64,000 bases of DNA from Herbaspirillum sp. SJZ107. GTDB lineage: Bacteria; Pseudomonadota; Gammaproteobacteria; Burkholderiales; Burkholderiaceae_D. The position numbers and the translations under genes are program-made. Below are positions 7,696 to 16,568 of the stretch, piece by piece (position 1 is the first letter of the stretch; the number at the start of each line of letters is the position of its first letter). Location: the NCBI RefSeq assembly GCF_006715485.1, contig NZ_VFNH01000001.1:1860001-1924000 (forward strand), read 5' to 3'. The notes beneath the pieces were generated by a model. It searched no databases, was not told the DNA's origin, and saw only the letters and a program-made list of their open reading frames with translations.

Positions 7696-8151
7696 ATGAA
7701 AGCCCACGCCGCCAAGCCCACTCGTCCGCGCACCCTGGTCGCCGCGCTGCGGCATGCGCGCAAGGCCTTGTGCTGCCGTGTGCGCGCATTGATGGCCGCC
7801 CCGGACGCCGAACTGGTGCATGCCTTCGCGCCGCTGGTGGCAGAGGTCGAGGCCGGCTTCCGGCACGAGGAACTGATCAGGGGCACACTCGGTTATGAAC
7901 GCCTGCGCGAGCAGCGTGCGGAAAACGCGGTGGTGCTGAGCGCCCTGCACCGGGTAATGCCGCAGGTCGAGGCTGGCGACGCCGTGCTCGGGCGCACCGT
8001 GCTGGACGCCCTGCTCGATGTGCTCGACCTACACCGGCTGAGCACCGGGGTAGCGCTGGCCGTTGCCGTGCAGCCGCCACCGCTGCGGGTACGCGGCAGC
8101 GCGGCGCGCATCACGCAGCGGGTCGGGATGCGGGCGCGCCACCCGCGCTAG
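7696..8151 (+). CDS. Hemerythrin-like helical protein with degenerate ligands
   Basis: 151 residues from the ATG at 7696, chosen because GGAGGAAA precedes it by six bases. The protein is all-helical in look. The middle part reads like a hemerythrin fold: a His near residue 47 (ELVHAFAPLV), FRHEELIRGTLGYERLREQR, then ENAVVLSALHRVMPQV and LLDVLDLHRL. In hemerythrins the F-x-x-E-E-x-x-M...Y...H-x-x-x-H...H pattern binds a di-iron pair; here several His are replaced by Arg or Glu. It could be a diverged oxygen or NO-related protein or simply an unrelated helical protein. Its own FNR-type box and the stress-gene setting favour the first, but I am not sure. Confidence 0.55.
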   Translation: MKAHAAKPTRPRTLVAALRHARKALCCRVRALMAAPDAELVHAFAPLVAEVEAGFRHEELIRGTLGYERLREQRAENAVVLSALHRVMPQVEAGDAVLGRTVLDALLDVLDLHRLSTGVALAVAVQPPPLRVRGSAARITQRVGMRARHPR

Positions 8152-8166
8152 CGCCCGGTGCGGCGC

Positions 8167-8730
8167 TTATTTGAGGCCACGGCGCCGGCGCCGGATCGTC
8201 GGCCCGGCCACCATGAACATGCCGTCGCCCTGGTAGTGCAGGGTTTCCGGATGGCGCGGCGTGGCCAGCGCCCGCGCCGCCACCACTTCCCAGACGAAGA
8301 AATCGTAGCGCTCCACCAGGCTGTCGTCATGCAGCCGGCACTCGAACTGGGCGTGGCATTCCCGGATCGCGGGCGCGCCGACCCGCTCGGCCGGCTCGGG
8401 CGTCAGGCCGAAGGCGGCGAACTTGTCGATATCGGCCCCGCTGGTCGAACCGACGCCCAGAACCTGCTCGAGCTGGGCGCGGGTCGGCAGGTTCAGCACG
8501 CACTCGCCGCTGGCGCGGATCAGCCCGTAGCTATGGTTGGCGCGCGAGATCACGCAGCCGACCAGCGAGGGCGAGAATTCCATCACCGTATGCCAGCCCA
8601 TCACCATCACATCGGACTCGCCTTCGTGCGCCGAGCTGACCAGCAGCACCGGGCCGGGCTCGAGGTAGCGCCGCACCTGGTCGAGCGGCACCTCGCTTTT
8701 TCTTGCGGTACTGCGCTGGCTGGCTGGCAT
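8167..8730 (-). CDS. Flavin reductase-like (DIM6/NTAB) FMN-binding protein
   Basis: 187 residues. The flavin-reductase-like split barrel is visible throughout: GPVLLVSSAHEGESDVMVMGWHTVMEFSPSLVGCVIS (with the M-x-x-x-W-H/ S-P-P-L-type FMN contact), then SYGLIRASGECVLNLPTRAQ, and GSTSGADIDKFAAFGLTPEPA. Relatives are short-chain flavin reductases or partner reductases of two-component monooxygenases, and uncharacterised FMN proteins. It ends 15 bases from the convergent hemerythrin-like gene. The C-terminal RRRRRG tail is unusual. No monooxygenase partner is adjacent. Confidence 0.87.
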   Translation of the reverse strand: MPASQRSTARKSEVPLDQVRRYLEPGPVLLVSSAHEGESDVMVMGWHTVMEFSPSLVGCVISRANHSYGLIRASGECVLNLPTRAQLEQVLGVGSTSGADIDKFAAFGLTPEPAERVGAPAIRECHAQFECRLHDDSLVERYDFFVWEVVAARALATPRHPETLHYQGDGMFMVAGPTIRRRRRGLK

Positions 8731-8857
8731 CCTGGCTCCCGTGTCGATGGCTGACGGCCATTATCGATGCCGGGCCCGCGCGGCGGCGTACGCCTGGGCG
8801 CGGCGCCGGTGCCGATGGCGTAAAATCGCCGCTCGTCATCTTGAAGGAGGCAAGGCC

Positions 8858-9004
8858 ATGCCCGCAGTGCGGCTCCACCAGCACGGCAACCGCGACGCGC
8901 CGTCGCCCGACCAGGTGCCCGTACGCCGCATCGCCGGGGCGCACGCGCCGCGCGGCAGCGGCCGCGCAGCCGTCAACATCGTGCTATTTGCGGGGACGCC
9001 CTGA
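8858..9004 (+). CDS. Possible small ORF ahead of the DUF3108 gene
   Basis: 48 codons starting MPAVRLHQHGNRDA, with an excellent ribosome site (GAAGGAGG at 8843-8850). The TGA at 9002-9004 overlaps the first codons of the open DUF3108 frame by one step (CTGATC at 9001). I do not recognise the peptide; its basic N-terminal half and hydrophobic VNIVLFAG end give no function. It may be a translated leader that couples to the downstream frame, or the true N-terminus of the DUF3108 protein split by a frameshift. The rest of 8731-9000 holds nothing else I can name. Confidence 0.35.
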   Translation: MPAVRLHQHGNRDAPSPDQVPVRRIAGAHAPRGSGRAAVNIVLFAGTP

Positions 9005-9162
9005 TCCGGACCGCCCTGACCGGCCGGCTGCGCCGGCACCGGCGCCTGCTGGCCCTGTGCGGGCTGTCGGCGCTGGCGCACCTGGCGCTGCTGGCATGGT
9101 TTGCCGGCACCGATGGCGCGCCGCCGGCCGGGCCGCAGGGGAAAACGGCAGCCGACGACCTG

Positions 9163-10068
9163 GTGCTGCGCCTGATGCCGGCCGACACCGCGCGGCGCGA
9201 GGACGGGCGCCAGCCGGCCCGTGACGCCGCGCCGGCGCCGGCCCCTGCCCCGGTGCCGCATCCGGCGCCGGTTCCCGTAGCCGCGCCTGCAGTCGCTGCC
9301 GATACGCCGGCGGCGCCCACGGTGCCATCCCTGCCTGCCGCCGCGGCAGCACCGGCCGGCCAGACCGCGCCGGACACCCCCGCCGACGCTGCACCGCTGG
9401 TGCAGATGCCCAGCCGCTACCGCGTGCGCATGCCCGAGCCCGTGCTGCTGACCTACACGCAGACGCGCCAGGCACCGGGCGCCAGGCCGGAGACGCTGGC
9501 CGCGGCGCATATCGACTGGCGCAGCGACGGCGAACGCTATCAATTGCAGGTGGATGGGGTACTGGGCCGGCTGTCCAGCCAGGGCGGCAGCGGCGATGCC
9601 GGTGTCATGCCACGCAGCGCGTCCGAGGAGAATGGAGGAAGTCCGAGCGTCACCGAGTTCGGCAACGGCGAAGTGCGCTTCCGCGCCAGCGGCCGCAGCG
9701 TGCCGGACAGCGTCGGCATCCAGGACCGCGCCTCGCTGCTGATGCAGCTGGCCGGCATCGGCCTGGCCGAGCCGGAGCAGCTGCGCGGGACGGTCGAGGT
9801 GGTGGTTGCGGGGCCGCTCGAGGCGACCATCGAACGTTTCCAGGCGGCCGGCGTGGAGACGCTGGCCACGGCGCTCGGTCCGATCGAGGCCTGGCACCTG
9901 GCGCAGCCGGCGCTGCCGGGCCGGCCGCGCCTCGAAGTCTGGCTGGCGCCGGCGCGCGGCTGGCTGCCGGTGCAGCTGCGCCTGACCGGCGCCGATGGCG
10001 TCGTGTCGACCCAGACCGTCAGCGCCATCGCGGCACCGCCGGCGGCACCCGCCGCAGCGGCGCAGTAG
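9163..10068 (+). CDS. DUF3108 domain-containing envelope protein
   Basis: 301 residues from the first ATG; GTG at 9151 is equally possible. The frame is open further upstream and, read back to 9001, encodes a basic stretch and a membrane segment (LLALCGLSALAHLALLAWFAG), which is what DUF3108 proteins normally carry, so the real N-terminus is probably there with a non-standard CTG start or a frameshift. After the anchor comes a Pro/Ala-rich linker (about residues 20-80), then the DUF3108 beta-rich domain: MPSRYRVRMPEPVLLTYTQTRQ, HIDWRSDGERYQLQVDG, and a C-terminal LEVWLAPARGWLPVQLRLT. Function unknown; the fold resembles periplasmic LolA/LolB-like barrels. Confidence 0.8.
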   Translation: MLRLMPADTARREDGRQPARDAAPAPAPAPVPHPAPVPVAAPAVAADTPAAPTVPSLPAAAAAPAGQTAPDTPADAAPLVQMPSRYRVRMPEPVLLTYTQTRQAPGARPETLAAAHIDWRSDGERYQLQVDGVLGRLSSQGGSGDAGVMPRSASEENGGSPSVTEFGNGEVRFRASGRSVPDSVGIQDRASLLMQLAGIGLAEPEQLRGTVEVVVAGPLEATIERFQAAGVETLATALGPIEAWHLAQPALPGRPRLEVWLAPARGWLPVQLRLTGADGVVSTQTVSAIAAPPAAPAAAAQ

Positions 10069-10095
10069 AAGCGCCTGGCCGCGCTCAGTCCCCCC

Positions 10096-13000
10096 TCAGT
10101 CGCGCACCCGGCGCCAGCCGGTCTTGCGCGCATCCTGGTCTTTCGCCGACGGCAGTTCCTTGGTGGTGTTGCCGCCATCGGCCGTGGTCGCCACCAGCTT
10201 CAGCGCGCCGCTCGGCAGGCGTACGATGATGAAGCCGACCGCGGCCGCGGTGTTCGACAGCGAACGGCCACCGATCATGCCGTCGGTCTGGTCGTTCAGC
10301 AGCGGCTTGCCGGTGCAGACGTCGAGCTGGTACAGGTTGCTGGTGCCGCCGACCGAGCAGGCGCTCGAGTTGGTCGGGATGTTGCTGACCACGTTGAGCG
10401 TGCCCGAGACCACCTTCGGGTCGAGGTTGACGCGCTCGCCGCGGTTCTGGTCCAGGTCGAAGTACCAGCCGGCCTGGGTGCCCAGGTCGACCGCCGGACC
10501 GCTGATCTTGTAGTTGCCGGCGTCGGTGGTGCTCAGGCTCTGCTGCGCCATCGCTGCCGCGTTGCGCCAGTCGGCCGACGAGATGCCGGTGCCGCGGTCC
10601 TTCAGCACGTACACGCTCTGCCTGCTCACGTCGCCGATGTCGCCCAGGTCGAGCAGGCGCCCGGTGCCGAACACCACGGCACGGGTGGTGCCGGCCGTGA
10701 CCGTGCCGGCGGTGTCGCGGCTGCTCACCGCGCACAGGGTGACTTCCGGCCGGGTCGTGATCGGATGGGTGGCGTCGGCGTCGCCCATCTGCAGCACGGC
10801 CGGGGTGCCGCCGGCGCTGAAGTCGAAGCGCCACATCTTGCCCAGGTTGTCGCCGCCGTAGACGTAGGTCACCAGCGGGTCGGTCTGCGGGTTCGAGGTG
10901 ATCGCGGTGATGCGCGCGAAGCCGGACGGGGTCGTGGTGTCGCCGGCGCCGGTCGAGGTCTTCTTCAGGATCTGGCCGGTGCCGGCATCGACCACGTACA
11001 GGTAGCCCTTGCCGTCGCCGCCGGCGACGCCGTCGGTGCCGGGCACGTTGTTGTAGCCCGAGGTCAGGAACACCACCCAGCGCTCGGTGCCGCTCGCGTC
11101 CTTCCAGGTGCCGAACTGCGGGTTGCCGAACGACAGGCCGAGGTCGGGGTCCGCATTCGCGCACAGGGCGGCATCGGCGCACAGTTCCCAGCGCGCCTTG
11201 GGCGCCGCCGGGTCGGTGACGTCGAGGGCGTAGAAGCCGCGGCCGCCGGCGTTCAGGCCGGCCACCAGCAGGCTCTTGAACTCGCCGCCGATCATGACGT
11301 CGCCGATCTCGGGCGCGCCGTCCGTGGTGAACTGGTGGTTCAGGCCATAGGTCAGGCTGGCCTGGGCCGGCAGCTTCTTCATCGTGATGCGTGGCACGTA
11401 GGCCCAGGTTTCCTCGCCGGTCTTGGCGTTGAACGCGTGCAGCATGCCGTCGTTGGCGGCCACGAACACGGTCGGGGTACGGTCCTTCCAGGTCGTCTTG
11501 AAGGTGTTGTAGGCGCTGCTGCTGTAGCCCTTCCTCGGTTCGCGCAGGTAGGCCGGCTTGGACGACGCGATGTCGCCCATGACGATCGGCAGCGGTCCGC
11601 TGGCGCCGGCCGGGGTCTTGTCGGTGCGGGTGTAGGCACGCAGCACGCTATCGTCGGCATACGCCTGGCGGCCGCGCAGCCAGTTGACGATGTTGGCGCC
11701 GCTGTTGACGATCACCTGGTTGTCGGCGGTCAGGGCGGCGCACTGGGACAGCATGCCGCACTTGTTGTCGAACCAGGCGCGCTCGGTCGCGCTCATGGCG
11801 GCGTAGCTGAAGTCCTTCAGGCCCATCGGCACCGTGCTGGTGTCCAGCATCTTGATCACGCGGGTGTCGCTGGTGTTGCCGACCTTCAGGCCGACCGTGT
11901 CGGACGAGGTCCAGGCCACGGTGGTGCCGACGATGCCGGTGGCCGGATCGATCTTGCGGTCCGACAGTTCGCCGAACCACTTCACGGTGGTGAACGTCGA
12001 CGAGAAGATGTCGTTGTCTTCCTGCGAGATGTTGGGGGTCGAAGTGGCGGCTGCCGCGGCCGCGCCGACGCGCACCTGGATGTTCGACAGCGCCGTGCTC
12101 AGGCCCTGCACCACCTGGGTCGGGTCGGACGCGCTGAAGTACTTGCCGTGGCCGTTGATGGCGGCGTGCCACAGGTCGTCCACGCGCGACTGGTAGGCGG
12201 CCGAGCCGCTGTTGTCGCCGGTCTTGGGATCGGGCCAGTTGTAGGCGCCGCCGTTGTTCCACGGGCAGCCGCGCGTCACGCCGTTCTTCAGGTTGAAGAA
12301 GTCGCCGCCCGGGGTTGGCAGCGTGTCGTAGTTGGCTTCGTAGTTCATGACGCCGTCCACGCCCAGGCCGAGCGCGTAGGTATTCATGTGCAGGCGCTGG
12401 TTGTCGCCGTTGGCGGCGGGCACCAGGCCGCGCTTGCTCCAGTCCTCGAGGTCGGTGCGCAGCGAGGCCACGCCCGAGTTGGCGCCGCCGTTGTACCAGT
12501 ACAGGGCGACGTCGGCCAGCGAGTTGTAGGTCTGGGTGGCGGGATCGACGCAGCCCGCTTCGCGGGTGCAGAAGCGCGCCGTGCTCTCGACGTTGTCGTT
12601 GTTGACCACGCCGGTGGCGGCGCCGCCGTTCCAGTAGCCGTCGGTGGTGATGAAGGTGAAGTTCTGCTGGCACGGGTACTGCACCGCCGCCGCATCGCGG
12701 TCGAACACGTAGGGGTCCTTGTTGGCGTACATCTTGCCGATCGCGTGCAGTGCCTGGCGGATCGGGGTCGACTGGCTGCCGTTCATCGCATACAGGCGCG
12801 CATACCAGTCGCTGCGGTTGTTGCCGGAGAAGACGCGCGGCGGGGTCATCGTGCCCTCGGCCGCGGCCACCGACAGCGAGACGATGCCGACGTTGTAGTT
12901 CGACGAGAGCGCCTGGAAGGCCTGGCCGACCGCGGTCTTCATCATCTGGTTGCGCGACTTGTAATAGGCATACCAGTTGGCGAAGTTGGTCATTTCTTCG

Positions 13001-14739
13001 TCGTAGGTGCAGGTCGCGCCGGCGCAATCGGTGCGCGTGACCGCCCGCGGGTAGCTGTTCACGGCCGGGACGATGTCGGTGCGCACGAAGATCGCGGCGC
13101 CGGCGCCGAACGGGGTGGTCGAGGTGGGAATGGTGTCGACCGCACTCGCCTGCGGGGTGCTGGCCGGCTGCACGGTGAAGGTCAGGCCCTTGGTATTGTT
13201 GTCGACGCTGCCCATGGTCACCGCCTGGCCGCCGTTGGCGGACACGGTGTCCACCAGGCAGACCACGCTCTTGCCGTACCCGGCGCACACGTCGGTGACC
13301 CGGTTGCCGCCGACGTAGGCCTTGATGCTGCCGCCGGTACCGATGGCGTTGACGATCGTCGTGGCGACCGTCTGCGAATCCATGCTCTTGAGCGCGAGGT
13401 TGCCGCTCAGCAGCGCGGTGCTGCCGAGGCTGGTGGTGGGTTTCAGCACCGCATTGTTCGGGGTGCTGCCGGCCACGGTGATGAGCGCGGTCGGACGCTG
13501 GGTATCGGTGATCACGACCGAGTCGGATTCGACGCTGATGGCCCAGCCGCTGCGGCTGTCGTCGGACACCAGCGAGCACTGCCCCACCGTCTTGCCGGTC
13601 ACGCCCGAGACGCAGTCGATCGGCACCACCGCCACGATGTTGTTGGCGGCCAGGTTGATGTTGTAGCCCGAACAGGCCGGCACACCGTAGCCGCTGGTCG
13701 GCGTCTTGACGCAGGCCACGTACTGGTTGGTCAGGCCGGTCTTGGCGATGATCGATGCCGCCAGCGCGGTCGCCATGGTCGCCTGTTCGCCCGAGGTATT
13801 GGTGCCGCCGCTGGCGGTGACGGCGCCGTTGGTGATCGTGACCGAGCCGCCCGGCTCGGCGACGCTTACCGCGTTGATCTTCAGCGAGGTGTTGTCGCGC
13901 GAGGCGCCGATGGTGATGGTGCCGTAGGCGGCCACCGGCACCGCGTTCGGATTGCCGTAACGCGGGTATTTATAGTCGCCCACGTACTTGGCCTGGCAAT
14001 CGCTCAGCGCGCGGTCCTTGCACCAGCGGACCTTGGCCGGCACCGGGAAGCCCGACGGCGCGTCGGCGCCGACCGCGGTCGAGGTGCAGGTCTTCATGTT
14101 GGTGTCGCTGCACCATTCGGCCACGTTGATCGTGTAGTAGTACGGGTTGGTGTTATAGGCCACCGCCGTGTAGCGCGAATCGGTCGGATAGGTGTAGGTG
14201 GCGGTGTTGTAGCCGCAGTTGGCGTTGTTGGTGTCGCACCACTTCAGGTCGGGGAAGCCGGTGGCCAGGTTGCTGCTCGAGGCGCTGGCGCCCAGCAGGT
14301 TCCTGGTGTTGATGCCGAACCCGTCGGTGGTCACCGAGGTCCAGCCGCTGGTATAGCTGCGCGTCATCGACTGGTAGCTGGCGCCGCTGGCGTCGACCGG
14401 CGGCAGGTAGCGCACCTTCGGATCGTAGTACTGGCGGTTGAAATCGGCGCTGTTGAACGGCGGCTGGCCGATCGTGCAGCCGCGCGTGCCGCCATTGGTG
14501 ACGTTGCTGGCCATGGTGGCGCCCGCGCGGCAGGTGGAACTGTCGTCCACGTAGTCGGGCGTGAAGTGAGAGGCCATTGAGCCCGAGTTATCGTACAGCA
14601 GCATCAGGTTCGGCTTGACGTTGCCGGTGCCGTTGATGTTCAGCAGCGGCAGCTGGGCGATGCTGGTGATGCCGGCCGAAGCGCCGGCACCGCACAATTG
14701 CAGGCAGAGGAAGCCGAGGAGGCCGAGGATCTTCTTCAT
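10096..14739 (-). CDS. pilY1: Type IV pilus tip adhesin/assembly protein PilY1
   Basis: 1547 residues with signal peptide (about 1-22). Residues 43-55 give KPNLMLLYDNSGSM, a von-Willebrand-type MIDAS start (D50-x-S52-x-S54). The long middle contains many Cys and a VWA-like body; the C-terminal third is the PilY1 beta-propeller, recognised by TVFVAANDGMLHAFNAKTG, ETWAYVPR and VYGGDNLGKMWRFDF. PilY1 sits at the pilus tip with the minor pilins, primes pilus assembly, opposes retraction and can act in surface sensing. The acidic calcium loop usually just before Y-G-G-D is not evident here (see findings). Last gene of the minor-pilin operon, 60 bases after pilX. Confidence 0.95.
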   Translation of the reverse strand: MKKILGLLGFLCLQLCGAGASAGITSIAQLPLLNINGTGNVKPNLMLLYDNSGSMASHFTPDYVDDSSTCRAGATMASNVTNGGTRGCTIGQPPFNSADFNRQYYDPKVRYLPPVDASGASYQSMTRSYTSGWTSVTTDGFGINTRNLLGASASSSNLATGFPDLKWCDTNNANCGYNTATYTYPTDSRYTAVAYNTNPYYYTINVAEWCSDTNMKTCTSTAVGADAPSGFPVPAKVRWCKDRALSDCQAKYVGDYKYPRYGNPNAVPVAAYGTITIGASRDNTSLKINAVSVAEPGGSVTITNGAVTASGGTNTSGEQATMATALAASIIAKTGLTNQYVACVKTPTSGYGVPACSGYNINLAANNIVAVVPIDCVSGVTGKTVGQCSLVSDDSRSGWAISVESDSVVITDTQRPTALITVAGSTPNNAVLKPTTSLGSTALLSGNLALKSMDSQTVATTIVNAIGTGGSIKAYVGGNRVTDVCAGYGKSVVCLVDTVSANGGQAVTMGSVDNNTKGLTFTVQPASTPQASAVDTIPTSTTPFGAGAAIFVRTDIVPAVNSYPRAVTRTDCAGATCTYDEEMTNFANWYAYYKSRNQMMKTAVGQAFQALSSNYNVGIVSLSVAAAEGTMTPPRVFSGNNRSDWYARLYAMNGSQSTPIRQALHAIGKMYANKDPYVFDRDAAAVQYPCQQNFTFITTDGYWNGGAATGVVNNDNVESTARFCTREAGCVDPATQTYNSLADVALYWYNGGANSGVASLRTDLEDWSKRGLVPAANGDNQRLHMNTYALGLGVDGVMNYEANYDTLPTPGGDFFNLKNGVTRGCPWNNGGAYNWPDPKTGDNSGSAAYQSRVDDLWHAAINGHGKYFSASDPTQVVQGLSTALSNIQVRVGAAAAAATSTPNISQEDNDIFSSTFTTVKWFGELSDRKIDPATGIVGTTVAWTSSDTVGLKVGNTSDTRVIKMLDTSTVPMGLKDFSYAAMSATERAWFDNKCGMLSQCAALTADNQVIVNSGANIVNWLRGRQAYADDSVLRAYTRTDKTPAGASGPLPIVMGDIASSKPAYLREPRKGYSSSAYNTFKTTWKDRTPTVFVAANDGMLHAFNAKTGEETWAYVPRITMKKLPAQASLTYGLNHQFTTDGAPEIGDVMIGGEFKSLLVAGLNAGGRGFYALDVTDPAAPKARWELCADAALCANADPDLGLSFGNPQFGTWKDASGTERWVVFLTSGYNNVPGTDGVAGGDGKGYLYVVDAGTGQILKKTSTGAGDTTTPSGFARITAITSNPQTDPLVTYVYGGDNLGKMWRFDFSAGGTPAVLQMGDADATHPITTRPEVTLCAVSSRDTAGTVTAGTTRAVVFGTGRLLDLGDIGDVSRQSVYVLKDRGTGISSADWRNAAAMAQQSLSTTDAGNYKISGPAVDLGTQAGWYFDLDQNRGERVNLDPKVVSGTLNVVSNIPTNSSACSVGGTSNLYQLDVCTGKPLLNDQTDGMIGGRSLSNTAAAVGFIIVRLPSGALKLVATTADGGNTTKELPSAKDQDARKTGWRRVRD

Positions 14740-14799
14740 AAGCGGTCAGTCGTAAATGGGCTCGGCGCAGGCGCGCCGGGCGGTTCTCCGGGCCGGGGC

Positions 14800-15390
14800 T
14801 CAGGCCCCGATCAGCACGATCATCTGGTTGGTGACGCTGGCACCCTTGGCGCCGCGCAGGCGCGCGGTGATCACGTAGTGCACCTGCGGCGTGCCGGCAT
14901 AGTCGGCGGTATCGCCCGCCAGGCTGCTGCCGACGGCCACGGTGCTGCCCAGCGCCATCGGATTGGCTGCCGTCTGCACGCACTGGTTCTTGGCGTCGTC
15001 GTACGGCAGGCGCGCCAGGCACAGGCGGTGGATCACGTACTCGATCGCGCTGCCGTCCGGTGCGGCGATCGACTTGCTGCCGTCCCAGAAGGCGTCGTCG
15101 CGCGGCGACTTGCTGGTGTCGGTCAGCGCCACGTAGCCGTTGGCCGGGCTGTCGGCGTTGAGCAGCGCCTTGCCCGTGCGGGCCGTGGTCTGCAGCCAGT
15201 CGAAGCCGCTGTGCAGGCCGAGGTCGACCGACTGGCTCAGGGTGGCGTCATAGGCCAGGTTGCCGGTGGCGAGCGAGGTCGAATGGATCGACTTCATCAG
15301 GTAGATCGAGGACACCAGCATCACCGCCAGGATGATCAGTACCACCGGCAGTGCCACGCCGCGCTGGCGGGCGCGCATCACTTGTTCCAT
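14800..15390 (-). CDS. pilX: Type IV pilus minor pilin PilX
   Basis: 196 residues. Type III prepilin leader RARQRG followed by a hydrophobic helix VALPVVLIILAVMLVSSIYLM; as in other PilX proteins the Glu at mature position 5 is missing. The soluble part has two late Cys (LCLARLPYDDAKNQC) typical of the family. PilX is a minor pilin of the tip priming complex with PilV, PilW, FimT and PilY1. Its start overlaps the end of pilW by 13 bases, indicating coupled translation. Confidence 0.88.
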   Translation of the reverse strand: MEQVMRARQRGVALPVVLIILAVMLVSSIYLMKSIHSTSLATGNLAYDATLSQSVDLGLHSGFDWLQTTARTGKALLNADSPANGYVALTDTSKSPRDDAFWDGSKSIAAPDGSAIEYVIHRLCLARLPYDDAKNQCVQTAANPMALGSTVAVGSSLAGDTADYAGTPQVHYVITARLRGAKGASVTNQMIVLIGA

Positions 15391-16568
15391 GCTTCGGGCC
15401 TCCAGCCGGCGTTGCGCAGGTTGACCACGGTCTCGAACACGCGGTAGCGGTAGCAGCGCCAGTCGTTGGGATCGCCGGCCACGGCGACGTCGACGGTGAC
15501 CGGGACCGCGGTCACGCTCTGCGGGATGGCGGTCTTGAATACCTGCGGTTTTTCCGCGGTCGAGGTGCAGGCGCTGCCGGCAGCGGCGCGCTCCACCGCC
15601 TTGCTGCGCGCGACCACGGCCAGGCGCACCGCGGCAACGTGCTGGTAATCGATGGCGTTGCCGATCGTGCCGTTGGCGTCGGCGTCGATCATGGTCGACG
15701 ACCAGCGCATCACCTGCATGCCGTTCTGCGGCTGGAAGGCGGTTCCGGTACGGGTATCGAAACCGTACTGCGCCTTGATCGACACGATGTTGTCGGTGAC
15801 CGCCGCGGCGCCCGCCGACGAGCCGCTCAGGTCGGTCGAGCGCAGCTGCAGGAAGCCGTTCGATACCGACCAGCTATGGAAGGACAGGTCGTCCGGCTTG
15901 CCGAGGTTGAACATGCGCGCCTGGCCGCCGGTGAAGCCCACGCCCAGGTTGCCGCTGTTGAAGCGGTAGCCGGTGCCGAGCGCGACGTCGACGTACTGCG
16001 GCCCCGGCGGCGGCAGCAGGTCGCGCGGATTGCTCGACAGCTGCGCCAGCGCGCAGCGCCCGCCGCCCACCAGTTCCGGCGCCACCACGACCACGTCGCC
16101 CTGCGAGAAACCGTAGGGCACGCGGTCGACGGTGACGCGGGTGCCGCTGGCGTAGCTGGCCGTCAGGCGCAGGGTCGCGGTGCCGGTCAGCGAGCTGCCG
16201 GCATAGAAACTGATGCGGTCGGGCGCACTGCCGTTCGCTTCGATCACCACCGGCGCCAGCGGCGTGGTCCCGGCCAGCGCGCCGGGCGCCAGTGCGTAGC
16301 CGCCGGTGTCCGTGAGCCTGGTGTCGCAGCCGGCCAGGATCGAATCGTTCAGGCCGAAGCCGGCCTGGTTGGCGTCGCCGCTGATCGAAAACAGCGCCAC
16401 CATCCCGTTCTGCATCGAATCGGAGCCGCCCAGTTCGGTCTCGCGGGTCTTTTCCGAACCGGCCACCATGCGCACCGCGAATGCGAGCGCCAGCATGCCG
16501 ATGGCCACGCTGACCATCAGCTCGACAATGGAGAAGCCGCTGCTGCGGCGCAGGAAGCCGGGCGTCAT
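15378..16568 (-). CDS. pilW: Type IV pilus minor pilin PilW
   Basis: 396 residues. Leader MTPGFLRRSSG, then the class III pilin helix FSIVELMVSVAIGMLALAF with Glu5. The rest is the large beta-rich PilW domain (for example DRISFYAGSSLTGTATLRL and QVMRWSSTMIDADANGT). PilW is the large minor pilin that links the tip complex to the pilus. ATGA overlap with pilV upstream and 13-base overlap with pilX downstream. Confidence 0.92.
   Translation of the reverse strand: MTPGFLRRSSGFSIVELMVSVAIGMLALAFAVRMVAGSEKTRETELGGSDSMQNGMVALFSISGDANQAGFGLNDSILAGCDTRLTDTGGYALAPGALAGTTPLAPVVIEANGSAPDRISFYAGSSLTGTATLRLTASYASGTRVTVDRVPYGFSQGDVVVVAPELVGGGRCALAQLSSNPRDLLPPPGPQYVDVALGTGYRFNSGNLGVGFTGGQARMFNLGKPDDLSFHSWSVSNGFLQLRSTDLSGSSAGAAAVTDNIVSIKAQYGFDTRTGTAFQPQNGMQVMRWSSTMIDADANGTIGNAIDYQHVAAVRLAVVARSKAVERAAAGSACTSTAEKPQVFKTAIPQSVTAVPVTVDVAVAGDPNDWRCYRYRVFETVVNLRNAGWRPEAWNK

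Noticed and set aside
9163..10068. TonB-like protein because of the Pro/Ala-rich linker after an anchor
   Set aside because: The C-terminal domain has the DUF3108 pattern and no TonB C-terminal motif.
10765..14580. Open frame of over 1200 codons on the plus strand opposite pilY1
   Set aside because: Shadow of GC-rich codon use; Gly/Ala/Arg/Val-rich with no domains, while pilY1 has full family support.
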